64,000 bases of DNA from UBA4416 sp040387555 (GCA_040387555.1 JAZKDO010000001.1:124001-188000), one strand, 5' to 3'; counted from the first letter of the stretch, positions 1-9,895 are shown. Notes: generated by a model from the letters alone, not told the origin. Numbers and translations: made by a program.

Positions 1-2
1 AT

Positions 3-1199
3 TCATCGGTTTATACATCTCCAAAAGGAACTGTATTTGGGCCTTATACCGAAGGTACATTTTTGAAAGTATATAAATTAACGGATGTTAAATCAATTGC
101 TGATTCTGCTAAAGTTCGTCATATCTTAATTGGTTTACAGAGCCAGAGAACACAATCTCAGCGCACGCCTGAAGTTGCTAAACGCGTTGCTGATAGTTTA
201 TTGGTGTTATTAAAAGCTAAAGCGGTGAAGTTTGACACCTTAGTTAAAACCATGTCTGATGATATGGGATCAATTGATAAAGGTGGTGATTATGGTTGGT
301 TTGATGAGAACAAAGGTTTTGTTGATCCATTTAAAAATGCAGGATTACAGGGAACTGTTGGCAACATAACTATTGTCCCTACACAATTCGGTTTCCATAT
401 TATTGAAGTATTGAATGTTTCTAAAACACGTCATAATTCATACACTGTGGCACAGATAAGTAAATTAATTGCACCAGGCTCTGAAACCACACAAGATTAT
501 TATAAAGTAGCCAGTGATTTTGCAGGAAAAAATACTTCTGCGGATGATTTCATCAAAAGTGTTGAAACTGATAAACTAAACAAACGTATCGCGGAAAATA
601 TCAAGGAAGGTGAGAAATCATTACCAGGTTTAGAAGGCGCTAAAGATTTAGTACGTTGGGTGTATAAAGCAAAAAAAGGTGAAGTATCTCCGGTATTTGA
701 ATTTAAAGATCGTTTTGTGGTTGCTCAGTTAGTAGCCATCAAAGATAAAGGTATTGCTCCTTTAGAAGACGTTAAAGACGATGTTACAACAAAAGCTACA
801 CGTGATAAGAAAGCGGAAATGTTTATCGCTGAATTTAATACTAAAGCAGGGGCATCTAAATCTATTGATGACGTTGCTTCAAAAATGGGATTAACAGTTG
901 AAAAAGCAGATAACCTAACATTTTCAGCATACAATGTAGCTGCTATTGGAAGAGAAGACGCTTTAATTGGAACAGCCACTGTAATGAAAGCAGGAACATT
1001 AAGTAAAGCGATTAAAGGAGATAACGGTGTTTTTATTGTTGCTGCTGTTAATGTGACTGAAGCCGTTTTACCAAAAGATTTTAAAGGCAAACAATTAGAA
1101 ATTGAAAGAATGAATGCCGGCCGTGTGGATTATGAATTGTTTGATGCCTTGAAAGAAAAAGCAGGCATTGAAGACCACAGAGGTAAATTTGATTTTTAA
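3..1199 (+). CDS. PpiC/parvulin-type peptidylprolyl isomerase (PpiD/SurA-like), 5' end outside the window
   Basis: This is the C-terminal part of a cis-trans prolyl isomerase that probably helps fold exported proteins at the inner membrane or in the periplasm. The frame is open from position 3. The TTG at 63 is internal, because the codons before it read as normal protein (SSVYTSPKGTVFGPYTEG), so the gene begins left of the window. A parvulin (rotamase) domain follows, with KVRHILIG, a GGDYGWF loop and a closing QFGFHIIEVL strand. After it come roughly 230 residues rich in Lys and Glu, typical of the helical, chaperone-like tail of Bacteroidota PpiD homologues. The gene ends at a strong hairpin terminator. 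PpiD is the better guess than SurA, but the missing N-terminus, with or without a membrane anchor, would decide. Confidence 0.85.
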   Translation, partial: SSVYTSPKGTVFGPYTEGTFLKVYKLTDVKSIADSAKVRHILIGLQSQRTQSQRTPEVAKRVADSLLVLLKAKAVKFDTLVKTMSDDMGSIDKGGDYGWFDENKGFVDPFKNAGLQGTVGNITIVPTQFGFHIIEVLNVSKTRHNSYTVAQISKLIAPGSETTQDYYKVASDFAGKNTSADDFIKSVETDKLNKRIAENIKEGEKSLPGLEGAKDLVRWVYKAKKGEVSPVFEFKDRFVVAQLVAIKDKGIAPLEDVKDDVTTKATRDKKAEMFIAEFNTKAGASKSIDDVASKMGLTVEKADNLTFSAYNVAAIGREDALIGTATVMKAGTLSKAIKGDNGVFIVAAVNVTEAVLPKDFKGKQLEIERMNAGRVDYELFDALKEKAGIEDHRGKFDF

Positions 1200-1213
1200 T
1201 CAGCTTTAATATT

Positions 1214-1251
1214 AAAAAGCCTCCCCGCCAGCTAGCAGGGAGGCTTTTTTT
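1214..1251 (+). terminator. Rho-independent terminator after the isomerase gene
   Basis: A GC-rich stem GCCTCCC / GGGAGGC (1219-1225 with 1238-1244) has a 12-base loop. It is preceded by five A and followed by seven T, so it could act on both strands. It begins 14 bases after the isomerase stop codon. Confidence 0.85.
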
Positions 1252-1267
1252 ATGTATGATATTTTAA

Positions 1268-2065
1268 ATGCAACTCGCAGATTTTATAAATAACTACGGA
1301 CTCCTGACAATTATACTGTTGTCGCTTTCTGCTTTTACTGCTGGCTTTATTGATGCTGTTGTTGGCGGTGGCGGACTTATCCAAACACCTTTTTTACTAA
1401 TTACGTTTCCTGCTATGCCGCTTCCGGTTTTATTTGGCACTAATAAAATAGCCGCGCTAGCAGGAACATCCATTGCCGCTTTTCGTTATGCTAAAAAAAT
1501 AACCTTCGATTTTAAGTTGTTATTTGTGATTGCCGCGAGTTGTTTTGTTTCTTCTTTTCTGGGTGCACAAATTGTTAATCACATTGATACGAACTTACTA
1601 AAACCTGTCATTTTAGTTGTTCTCGTTTTAATTGCCCTTTACACATTTCTAAAAAAGGATCTCGGATCAGTTGCAACAAAAGAGCTTCCTCAGAATATGC
1701 AAATGCTTTACGGTGCTCTTATTGGATTAGTAGTGGGTTTCTACGATGGCTTTTTTGGCCCGGGTACCGGTAGCTTTTTTGTAATGGGCTTCGTAGTTAT
1801 ACTGGGCTTTGAATTTGTTAAGGCTTCGGCTTATGCAAAGGTGGTTAACTGCATTACCAATATTTCCGCACTGATAGTATTCACCCGACAAGGGAATTAT
1901 ATTTTACACCTCGCAATTTTACTTGCTGTATTTAATATCATCGGCAGTTTTATAGGAAGTTCGCTCGCACTTAAAAAAGGAAATGGTTTTGTGCGGGTAT
2001 TTTTTCTGATCATCGTATCCGTAATGATCCTGAAATATGGGTATGATGTGTTGAGTGTTTATTAA
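1268..2065 (+). CDS. TSUP family membrane transporter (TauE/SafE, YfcA-like)
   Basis: This is an integral inner-membrane protein of 265 residues with seven or eight hydrophobic segments. It belongs to the TSUP (TauE/SafE) family, whose characterised members export sulfite, sulfoacetate or related organosulfur anions. The family signature is visible twice: near the N-terminus GFIDAVVGGGGLIQTP, and in the second half GFYDGFFGPGTGSFF. These are the two half-repeats expected of this inverted-repeat fold. The length matches the family (about 250-270). It stands alone between a terminator and a convergent gene 9 bp away, so neighbours give no clue to the substrate. The family is secure; the transported anion is unknown. 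Confidence 0.88.
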   Translation: MQLADFINNYGLLTIILLSLSAFTAGFIDAVVGGGGLIQTPFLLITFPAMPLPVLFGTNKIAALAGTSIAAFRYAKKITFDFKLLFVIAASCFVSSFLGAQIVNHIDTNLLKPVILVVLVLIALYTFLKKDLGSVATKELPQNMQMLYGALIGLVVGFYDGFFGPGTGSFFVMGFVVILGFEFVKASAYAKVVNCITNISALIVFTRQGNYILHLAILLAVFNIIGSFIGSSLALKKGNGFVRVFFLIIVSVMILKYGYDVLSVY

Positions 2066-2074
2066 TAGTTCCGA

Positions 2075-4252
2075 TCAGCTTTTTTCTAATAGTTTTTTTA
2101 AACGACCCACTATTTTCCAATACCTTTTCTCATTAAATAATTTAGGGTCGTTTAATTCTTTTCTATAAGCGGCAACTTCTTTACACTTTTTTTTGAGCAT
2201 TCTATTATCACTTGCCAGAGTGCGACTACTGCTTTTATATCCCAGTTTTAGTGCCCTATTAATTATACCCTGTCGGGTTCTCTCAGTTTCGTTTTCAAAG
2301 TTGATAACATTCAACCCGAATCGTTGCCTATTAATTAATTCATGCAATCCTTTTGACACTATTGCCTGTTTAGGATAATTAAGCGAAAGCCAACAAAAAT
2401 CTGATTCGCATTCTTTGATTGCTAAGCTTTTAAAATCGCTCAATTCAGTGAACGGTAGTTCTTTTGTTTTTACCAATTCCAGTTTAATTTTCAGAAGGTC
2501 ATTTAATAACATATGCTTTAATTTAATCTCTCTGGTAATCAAATTGAACAAACGCACGCATTCTGCCGAGGGATCATATAACAAATAATCTATTTCACTT
2601 GTGTACTTATTTTCCATTGGATATATTTCCTTCCTAATATCCACTATCACTCTCTTATAGTTATCCAATAAAAACCGTCGTTTAACAATACATTTTTTGA
2701 ATGGTACGAGAATCGTATCGTTCCTGAACACTTGCTGCCAGATATTTAATGATAAATGTGTTATGATAGAATCAAATTGATTTTTTTGTGAACTAATGCT
2801 TGATAGTAAGGTATCAAGTTGTTCAGACTTATTAATATGGTTTTTTTCAAGTTCGTTGATCCGGGACTCTGAATACGGTTTGACTTTAGCGAAATAATAA
2901 CCCGTTTTATACCGTTGAAATTTCATGATTCTATTATGATAAACTGTAGCAAAAGCCGAGCTTTTAATAACCAACTCATTGATCAATCGCGTATGGTTGT
3001 GGGTAATATTAACTTTATTCTTAATAAACTTAATATGATTTTTATTATCTTCTAATAAAAGCCTTGCTTTGAAATCATTTTTTGCTTTTTCGTATTTAAA
3101 GTACTTTACCAAATTATTTCTGGCTATCGACATATTAACTAAAGCATTCTGATAGTGTAACAGAGAACTATCCGCTATACTTAATCGATTATCGGTTGCA
3201 TTTAAGCTTTTCACATATAAGTTTTTTCCTAATTCATCATAACAAAGCGTGGTAATAAATTTATTATTTGGATTAAAACGTGAACTGTTTTGATTTACTA
3301 TTTCCAGTCGCTTTTGATAGACTGAATTATAATAATCATCACAGTCAAAACATATTTCTCCTTTTCGTTTTTGGTTTTTATAAGTTGAATCGGTTAAATA
3401 ATAGAACGAGCTATCCTGTTCAAAATCGTAACTTTTTTTCGGTCCCAATAAGCTCCAGGTGGGATCATCCGGCACATGCGAAATAGCAAAAAGCGAAGGA
3501 TCTGATAAATAAAAATCACCATTAACTCCTAATTCTATTTTTTCGAGAACCTTAATAGGCAATTTCATCAACCATAACCGAATCAATCCATTAAAAAATC
3601 TGGGTTTATAATAAATAATTGGTTCAATTTTTTGCTTACAGATAGATCGCTTTCTAAATTTTCTGGGAACTCTTAATGATTTCTTTTTAAACTTTTCAGG
3701 AATCTTTGAGAGTAATTTAAGAATAAATTTAGCTTTTTTGGTATACTGTATAGTGTGAACTCCATGACTCCATGTTGCATCATACAGGTACCACAACCCA
3801 TCTAACCTCACAGCGTTCCATGCATGGTTATGTCCGTAAATAGAATCTCCAACGTCATAATACCGTCCTTTAGCAAAACCAAACACTGTAACATTATTAA
3901 TTCCTGCAAGTAGGCAAAACGAATCCATTAACTGTGCGTAACCTAAACAGATTGTTTTTTTAGTTTTTAAAATATTTTTAATAGTTTCTGGTCCGTAATC
4001 GGAAACCGTATAAAAAAAACTTTCATCGTACTGAATGTTTTTAGCGACCCAATAAAAAATAGCATCAAACTTTTCTTTTTCATTTGTTTTATCTTTTACA
4101 AGTTTTGAAACTAATAAAGACGCATCCGTTTTATCCTTTCTGGCTAATTTAAAATTAGGGCTACCCACTTTCAATACATCCCCCAGTAGCTGGGAGAACA
4201 AAGAATCAATGCATAAGACACAAAATATAATAATAATTATTTTACGCAACAC
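2075..4252 (-). CDS. secreted transglutaminase-like domain protein
   Basis: This 725-residue protein has an N-terminal signal peptide (MLRKIIIIIFCVLCIDSLFS) and a transglutaminase/protease-like domain at about residues 55-165. The likely Cys-His-Asp triad is Cys102 (in KKTICLGYA), His143 (in GHNHAWNAV) and Asp158 (in LYDATW). Domains of this group, including bacterial relatives of the kyphoscoliosis peptidase, usually act as peptidases or cross-linking enzymes, so the substrate cannot be read from sequence. The remaining 550 residues are Lys/Asn-rich, mostly helical in character, with no domain I recognise and only two close cysteines (CFDCDD near residue 300). The start is a GTG, chosen because it gives a complete signal peptide; no ATG lies nearby. 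The gene is separated from the upstream condensin operon by a terminator. Confidence 0.75.
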   Translation of the reverse strand: MLRKIIIIIFCVLCIDSLFSQLLGDVLKVGSPNFKLARKDKTDASLLVSKLVKDKTNEKEKFDAIFYWVAKNIQYDESFFYTVSDYGPETIKNILKTKKTICLGYAQLMDSFCLLAGINNVTVFGFAKGRYYDVGDSIYGHNHAWNAVRLDGLWYLYDATWSHGVHTIQYTKKAKFILKLLSKIPEKFKKKSLRVPRKFRKRSICKQKIEPIIYYKPRFFNGLIRLWLMKLPIKVLEKIELGVNGDFYLSDPSLFAISHVPDDPTWSLLGPKKSYDFEQDSSFYYLTDSTYKNQKRKGEICFDCDDYYNSVYQKRLEIVNQNSSRFNPNNKFITTLCYDELGKNLYVKSLNATDNRLSIADSSLLHYQNALVNMSIARNNLVKYFKYEKAKNDFKARLLLEDNKNHIKFIKNKVNITHNHTRLINELVIKSSAFATVYHNRIMKFQRYKTGYYFAKVKPYSESRINELEKNHINKSEQLDTLLSSISSQKNQFDSIITHLSLNIWQQVFRNDTILVPFKKCIVKRRFLLDNYKRVIVDIRKEIYPMENKYTSEIDYLLYDPSAECVRLFNLITREIKLKHMLLNDLLKIKLELVKTKELPFTELSDFKSLAIKECESDFCWLSLNYPKQAIVSKGLHELINRQRFGLNVINFENETERTRQGIINRALKLGYKSSSRTLASDNRMLKKKCKEVAAYRKELNDPKLFNEKRYWKIVGRLKKLLEKS

Positions 4253-4331
4253 AAAAAAAAATCAGGTTCAGGATTATTAAATATAACAATTACAAAATCG
4301 AATTGAAATTAGGTATAAGTGTCCAAAAAAT

Positions 4332-4366
4332 AAAAAGACCTGTTGAAACAAATTCAACAGGTTTTT
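4332..4366 (-). terminator. Terminator of the condensin-like operon
   Basis: A perfect stem ACCTGTTGAA / TTCAACAGGT with a 5-6 base loop is flanked by A-rich and T-rich arms on both sides. It lies about 50 bases past the stop of the MksB/JetC-like gene and 80 bases before the transglutaminase gene. It therefore separates the two minus-strand transcription units. Confidence 0.85.
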
Positions 4367-4417
4367 AAAATTAAATCCTGGTCCTGCGGACACTACCTTT
4401 AAAAACAGATTAAGAGC

Positions 4418-7400
4418 TTAAGCTTCAATCTCAGTGACAATACTTGGGAAAATACGAACATTATTATTTTCTTCTCTTCGGAACTGATACGTGTATTTGT
4501 AATGCGCCTCTAATCCGGATTTATTAGGTAAACCATTAATCATCATAATATTTCGGTTCTTCGCAAAACGTAATAACTCACGTAAGTAATGCGCGGAGAT
4601 CTGCCCTACTTCATCAATGATACAGTGTACTTTAAAGTCTGTACTACCTCTGTGTGAAGATTCTTTAATGAATACATGCAACAAGGTAATATAGATAATG
4701 GCTTTTACAAGAATGTCGGTTCCCGTACTTCCAATGCTATCAATCTTGTGTGTCCACCCGGTTTCGTTTAATCCTTCTTTAATGTTGAACTTTAATTCAA
4801 ATAAATCCTGTAAACGAATTTCTTCCTGCTCTTGTTCTTTAATTGCTGTACGCAACTGATCCAATAACTTAACCGCGCGGTTACTGATCTCACGGTTTTT
4901 ATGAGTGGCGAAATCAGTATTAAATAAACCTTCATTATATACAAGACCATTTTCTTCACGGAACTCCTGAATACGTTTCAGTAATTTATAGACTTTATTA
5001 TCAGAATCTTCCAGACGAATTTTAATGAACTCAATTAATTTGGATTCTTCAAATTCTGCTTTCTTAAAATCTTCTGCGATCAACGTAATTATGTGCTGGA
5101 TCTTATCTTTTTGTCCGCTTAGCTCTCTTACTTTAGTAGCGATACTATCGGTTACCAAACCAATTTGTGTAGCAGTTTCCGCAATCGATAATTCAATTTT
5201 TGCCTCATTTATGAATGATCGTAAATTTTGTGCAAAGCGTTCGTATTCGCCCTGAGTGGCATCATTACGAATGATGAAGTTAAAGTGATTATCTAACCTG
5301 AACTTACCCGCAAATTCATTTACATAACGCTGGAAAGCCGTGTATTCTTCATTAAAATGTGAATCATTTTTCAATAGCTGTGTACACAGATCCATTACAC
5401 TGTAATTGGTTTTCTTAGGTTCTGCTCTATCAATGATATCCGCATATTTATTGAATACCGGTGTTTCACGGAAGTTCTTAGTGAAATAATTAATACCGTT
5501 ATTAAACTCAATTAACTCCTCCTCAAAAGCACGTTTTTGTTTATTCAACTCCATACGCTTGATGTTGAACTTTCTGGCAATTTCTTCGATCTCAGCGCTT
5601 AGATCATTCGCTGATTTTACGTATTCATCTTTCTTCTGAATTAAATCCGGAAGCTTATCGAAAATCTCACGCTTATCTTTTAAGTAATCACTCACGATCT
5701 GAGAATACTGATCTATTTCTTTTAAAGCCTCTTGTAATTCTTTAATACGGGCATCAATCTTTTTAATCTCTTTACTATCTACGCCTTTCGCTTTAAAATT
5801 GGATTCTTTTTCATTGCTTAATTGTGTTTCCTTCTCTTCGTATTCTTTTACCTGATTTTTTTTCTCAACTTCCAGCTCACTTATTTCCGTTTCCTGTCTG
5901 GATTTTAAATCAGCTAATCGCTCGTCATTAAAGGCCTTTAATTTATCAAACTGATTATTGAAATCATTCAATAAGTTATTCTTCTTTTTATTTAAGATCG
6001 CTAGTTCTTCTTCAATGATATTTATCTTCTGGCGGTTACCAGATAAAGATTGCTCTATCTCTGTGCTCGCGCGCTGTTTCCAGTCTTCTAATTCAAGAAT
6101 TAATTTTTTCTCACGCTTATCAGCTAATTCTAAAGAATACGTTAATACTTTTAAGTCTTCTTTTAACTCTCCTAATTGCTTACCAAACTTATCGGCAGCC
6201 AACATTTTTTCTTCGTTGTTAGAGGCCTGGAACTGGTTCATGGATTCTTCCAAGTCACGAATCATAGCAAGGCGCTCATTCTTTTCGAACTGGTATTCTT
6301 CAATCGTTTTTGAAACTACCTGAACATCATCCAGCTTTAAAGATATACCGTATAGCGATAAACCTTTCGCATCAGTTAAAGTGGGATTTAAATCCGTACG
6401 GAATAATAATTCTTCATTCACCACCTTACCAATGGTGGTATGCCAATCTTTTACATTCTTCTCTAAATAACCATATAAGGCATCGTGCTGAACATTTAAT
6501 TTTTCCTCAATAGTTTTGATCTCTGTTTTAACACGAATTATTTCGTTATTAGTTTTTTGAATCTGGTTAGATAAAGATGTCTTTAGTTTTGATTCTAAGT
6601 TTTCCCACTCTTTTTGATTCGATTGAACCAAATTTGTTTTGATAGCAAGTTCTGATTTATTTTTATAATTGATTGCTCTCAGATCTGCGAGTTCAGTTTC
6701 CTGTCCCTTAATTTCTGTTTCATAAAACCGGGTGTTACGAATTACTTTTTCTTCCGCTTTTAACTCGTTGAATTCAATCTGCTTCGCTGTAACTTCTGAA
6801 TTTAATTCGCTTAATGCTTCTTCGCGTTTCTGCTTAAATTCCGCATCCTTCTTATTAAATTCATTCTTCTGTAATAATTGTAATTCATTATAGTGATTGA
6901 AAATCTCACTCGTACGTGAATTAATTTTATTCACATAAGCAGTCTTGTCATTACGTAATTGTTCAATTAAAGAGGAATACTTCATCTCAATGCTTTGAAC
7001 GTTGGAAGTTAAAGATTCGTACTCACGACGGGCAATATTATAATCCACCTGAAGCTTTTCACGTTCAGCATTTTTTTCTACAGCCTGCTCAATGTTTTTT
7101 TCTTTGTACTCTTTTAATTTTTTATTGGCCTCGCGAATTGTCCGGTCGTAATAACCAATCTCTTCGCGCACATCTTTTTGTTTTTCTTCAAGGTGTGATT
7201 TTTGTGTTTCATTGGCCTCTGTTAATCTATCCAGCTCCTCTTGTTTTTCATGAGATGATTTGATCACCGCTTCGTTTTGAGTTTCTGCATAACGCAAGCT
7301 GCTACCCAATTTGTCGGCCATTTCCATTTGTGCACCTTTCAACATGTGCACCTGGTCATACTTCTTATCAATGAACTCAATTAATTGCTGAGACTCTTTT

Positions 7401-8104
7401 TTCAGGTACGTTTCAATATCTGAATATTTTTCATTGAACTGGCGTAACTGACGATCCACCTGCTCTAGCTTAATGCTACTGCTTTCAGAAGTTAAGGAGT
7501 TAGCGATAAAATCTTTTATAAAACGGCTATCGATACTACTCTTCGAACTTAAGAATACGTTTGTAATGGATTTCGGAATATTCTGATATTTCTCATTTCC
7601 TTTAAGGATATGAAACTTTGAAAGTTGCTTATCTGTTTCTGTACCATACAATATATTACGGTAACGCTCAAACGTATCAATCTGTTGAGATACAAAAATT
7701 CCTCGTTTGTCAAATCCGGCTATTACTTCTTTGATTTTGATTGCTTCATCATTTTCATTAAAGAAGTAATCCGGATTATATTCCGCATCCACAAAACGGA
7801 AGACTAACTTATTGTGACGGTAAACAATTACAAAAAACGGTTTTGTCTCTGTCTGGATTTCATAAATCAGGTAAGAGTTCTCAAACTTAAAGTAATGCTC
7901 TTCAAATGGTTTTTGAGAAGCGGAGATACCAAGGCCCCTTGTGTTGGCACTGTAAAAAAACAGGATCGCCCTTTGCAAAGATGTTTTACCAAAATTATTT
8001 GTACCAACGAAACATGTATTACCACTTAACTCCAGGTCCGTATACTTTACATTGGCAATATTGATCTGAACAATTCTATTTAATATTCTGCAATTATTTT
8101 CCAT
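4418..8104 (-). CDS. SMC-like ATPase of an MksB/JetC/MukB-type condensin
   Basis: This is the large motor subunit of a MukBEF-like (Mks/Jet) complex, which is expected to dimerise through its hinge and extrude DNA loops using ATP. The head is split between the ends. Walker A is GTNNFGKT about 40 residues from the N-terminus. Near the C-terminus are a signature-like SIGSTGTDILVK and a Walker B CIIDEVGQI. Between them are long Lys/Glu/Gln-rich coiled coils, broken near residue 550-620 by a hinge-like segment (DWHTTIGKV ... LYGISLKLDDV). Length is about 1228 residues from the ATG at 8104. A GTG at 8125 would add seven residues, but the ATG gives the usual short lead into the first head strand. 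It is the last gene of the operon with the MksE- and MksF-like genes. No JetD/MksG nuclease gene is adjacent on either side. Confidence 0.85.
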   Translation of the reverse strand: MENNCRILNRIVQINIANVKYTDLELSGNTCFVGTNNFGKTSLQRAILFFYSANTRGLGISASQKPFEEHYFKFENSYLIYEIQTETKPFFVIVYRHNKLVFRFVDAEYNPDYFFNENDEAIKIKEVIAGFDKRGIFVSQQIDTFERYRNILYGTETDKQLSKFHILKGNEKYQNIPKSITNVFLSSKSSIDSRFIKDFIANSLTSESSSIKLEQVDRQLRQFNEKYSDIETYLKKESQQLIEFIDKKYDQVHMLKGAQMEMADKLGSSLRYAETQNEAVIKSSHEKQEELDRLTEANETQKSHLEEKQKDVREEIGYYDRTIREANKKLKEYKEKNIEQAVEKNAEREKLQVDYNIARREYESLTSNVQSIEMKYSSLIEQLRNDKTAYVNKINSRTSEIFNHYNELQLLQKNEFNKKDAEFKQKREEALSELNSEVTAKQIEFNELKAEEKVIRNTRFYETEIKGQETELADLRAINYKNKSELAIKTNLVQSNQKEWENLESKLKTSLSNQIQKTNNEIIRVKTEIKTIEEKLNVQHDALYGYLEKNVKDWHTTIGKVVNEELLFRTDLNPTLTDAKGLSLYGISLKLDDVQVVSKTIEEYQFEKNERLAMIRDLEESMNQFQASNNEEKMLAADKFGKQLGELKEDLKVLTYSLELADKREKKLILELEDWKQRASTEIEQSLSGNRQKINIIEEELAILNKKKNNLLNDFNNQFDKLKAFNDERLADLKSRQETEISELEVEKKNQVKEYEEKETQLSNEKESNFKAKGVDSKEIKKIDARIKELQEALKEIDQYSQIVSDYLKDKREIFDKLPDLIQKKDEYVKSANDLSAEIEEIARKFNIKRMELNKQKRAFEEELIEFNNGINYFTKNFRETPVFNKYADIIDRAEPKKTNYSVMDLCTQLLKNDSHFNEEYTAFQRYVNEFAGKFRLDNHFNFIIRNDATQGEYERFAQNLRSFINEAKIELSIAETATQIGLVTDSIATKVRELSGQKDKIQHIITLIAEDFKKAEFEESKLIEFIKIRLEDSDNKVYKLLKRIQEFREENGLVYNEGLFNTDFATHKNREISNRAVKLLDQLRTAIKEQEQEEIRLQDLFELKFNIKEGLNETGWTHKIDSIGSTGTDILVKAIIYITLLHVFIKESSHRGSTDFKVHCIIDEVGQISAHYLRELLRFAKNRNIMMINGLPNKSGLEAHYKYTYQFRREENNNVRIFPSIVTEIEA

Positions 8105-8213
8105 TTCTATTTTTTTATTTCTCACAGATCTGGCAGATCCTTGATTTATTTTTGTTACCGTTTATGTTTGAACTGACAGTTCTGTCAAACATGATCTAAA
8201 ATTTTCTCTCTAT

Positions 8214-9212
8214 TTAATAGTCGTACAACTGTGTACTTACTTTCTTATTCATCGCTGAATCTTTTGTCTTCGGAGCAGATGCACTCGCTATCTTAATTGG
8301 ATGTAACCCAATAGAGCTCCTCTTTTGGTTTGCCGGGGCCAAATCTTTCCCAATTGTTTTTTCATAACCGGATATAGGTTCATAGAATTCAGGTGCTAAG
8401 CCATTCAAAACATTTCTCCTATCAATTAAGCTGGCATAAAATTCAGGAGAAATATTTCCATCCTGAAGAGCTTTAAAAAGTATATTATCCAATCTCTCAT
8501 TCTTTTTATCAGCGTCGTAATTTAATAATGTATTTCTTGCAATTTCACTTGCTTTACTTCCAACTAATTTAACAGATGGGAATCCATTTTGCTGAATGCT
8601 ATTTAAAAGAACTACCGCCGCCAGGGAATCAGCTTTCATTCTGTCTCTCACAACCTTGTACTTCGATAAATAATCAGGTGCTGTTTTACTGCAGCTTTTC
8701 GATTTCATGCATGTTAAACAATAGGCAAGCGCCTCTTTATACTTTGCATCTGCTGATTTATTTCTAGCGGCGGCGCTTTTTATCAACTCTTCCTGCCAAA
8801 TCATATTTCTGGAAGCATTTCTTTTCTCTTCCCATTTGTTAATATTATCAAGGTATTCTTTTTTAGTGTTTTGATTGTAGAAAACGATATCGCGTTTTTT
8901 CAAACTATCTATTTCATAACCATTAACAATGGCTTTTTCTAAAAAATGTAATCCTTTGAATTCCTCTTTGATTTTAATAGCACAAAAGGCTGCCCTGAAA
9001 TAGTGACCTGGATTTACCTGACCTTTATAGTTTGCAAAGGCGTTGTCAAATTTTGCATAAGCTTGTAATATTGAATCATTTCTGTACATGCGCTCTGCGG
9101 CTGAAACATTTTCATGAAATAAAACAAAATCTTCAGAGACCGTTGAATATTTCGCCTGAGCTAATAAATTCAAATTAATTGCAATCAGTATTAAAAAAAA
9201 TAAATGCTTCAT
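8214..9212 (-). CDS. exported protein with a DUF6624-like C-terminus, inserted in the condensin operon
   Basis: This 332-residue protein has a cleavable-looking signal peptide (MKHLFFLILIAINLNLLAQ), so it should act outside the cytoplasm, unlike the genes on both sides. Residues 25-110 look TPR-like (AERMYRNDSILQAYAKFDNAF, HYFRAAFCAIK). The middle has a small cysteine cluster (YCLTCMKSKSC). The part from about residue 200 (QQNGFPSVKLVGSKASE ... LIDRRNVLNGLAPEFY) resembles the DUF6624 pattern, in which a Gly-[FY]-Pro-Ser start is followed by a DR motif. It starts 14 bp after the MksE-like stop and ends about 110 bp before the MksB-like start, so it is probably co-transcribed. Its function is unknown. 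The DUF6624 assignment is my own pattern match and is tentative. Confidence 0.6.
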   Translation of the reverse strand: MKHLFFLILIAINLNLLAQAKYSTVSEDFVLFHENVSAAERMYRNDSILQAYAKFDNAFANYKGQVNPGHYFRAAFCAIKIKEEFKGLHFLEKAIVNGYEIDSLKKRDIVFYNQNTKKEYLDNINKWEEKRNASRNMIWQEELIKSAAARNKSADAKYKEALAYCLTCMKSKSCSKTAPDYLSKYKVVRDRMKADSLAAVVLLNSIQQNGFPSVKLVGSKASEIARNTLLNYDADKKNERLDNILFKALQDGNISPEFYASLIDRRNVLNGLAPEFYEPISGYEKTIGKDLAPANQKRSSIGLHPIKIASASAPKTKDSAMNKKVSTQLYDY

Positions 9213-9226
9213 GTTTTACTATTTAA

Positions 9227-9832
9227 TTAATTATAAATGATTCCCTGAGTATCATCCCCGGCGCCACTGTCTTCATATATAGCAACAGAATTAATCACAT
9301 CTAATAAATAATTATAAGAATCCAAAACTTTATAAGATTCAGATTTTTCATCTTCCAATTCCAGAAATGAATCCCTGCTCATTAAATCACAAATTTCACG
9401 TACCTTATTATGCAAAGTTTCAGAACGGTATAACGGGATTTTTTGAAGTTTTTGTTTTAATCTCACATTGGCATTACATTCTTCGGCAATTTCACTGGGA
9501 CGAAAACGACTTCCAATTCCAATTTTGTTATCCATACTCGCAAACAAATCGATGATATCAATATAACGCTCAAAACGTTCTAGCTTTTTCTCTAGTTCTG
9601 AATTTGGTTCACTCAATTTTGAGAAATAGAAAAAATTATTCCCGCGTTCAATGTTATATCGAATCACGTTAAAGTAGGCCTGAAGCCTATCGAAATTATC
9701 AGGGTTATTAATAATATCATACAAACGGTTCATGCCGTCCCTGCTGCCATTACTTGAAATAAAAGCACCACGAGCCATTACAGCAAAAATGTCGTGGGTT
9801 TGTTTGGGTAAATTAAAACTGGTTTCTTCCAT
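9227..9832 (-). CDS. MksE/JetB-like condensin subunit
   Basis: This is a small subunit of about 201 residues, matching the size and place of MksE/JetB. In MukBEF-type complexes that subunit binds the kleisin as a winged-helix (KITE-type) dimer. The N-terminal stretch (DIFAVMARGAFISSN) followed by helices suits that fold. A basic/acidic middle (ELEKKLERFERYIDIIDLF) and a winged-helix-like segment (RPSEIAEECNANVRLKQKLQ) are visible. I chose the ATG at 9832; a TTG at 9853 would add seven residues. The assignment rests mostly on gene order (F-E-B), length and the clear SMC-like partner, because this family diverges quickly. Confidence 0.72.
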   Translation of the reverse strand: MEETSFNLPKQTHDIFAVMARGAFISSNGSRDGMNRLYDIINNPDNFDRLQAYFNVIRYNIERGNNFFYFSKLSEPNSELEKKLERFERYIDIIDLFASMDNKIGIGSRFRPSEIAEECNANVRLKQKLQKIPLYRSETLHNKVREICDLMSRDSFLELEDEKSESYKVLDSYNYLLDVINSVAIYEDSGAGDDTQGIIYN

Positions 9833-9895
9833 TGTATTATATTTTGTTCTCAACTACGCTCAAACTGACAAGCGAGTCGGGTTTATTTTAATTTA

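Noticed and set aside
725..1090. Minus-strand open frame opposite the isomerase gene
   Set aside because: It lies fully inside a well-supported coding region, and its Ala/Val/Ile/Pro-rich product has no recognisable feature.
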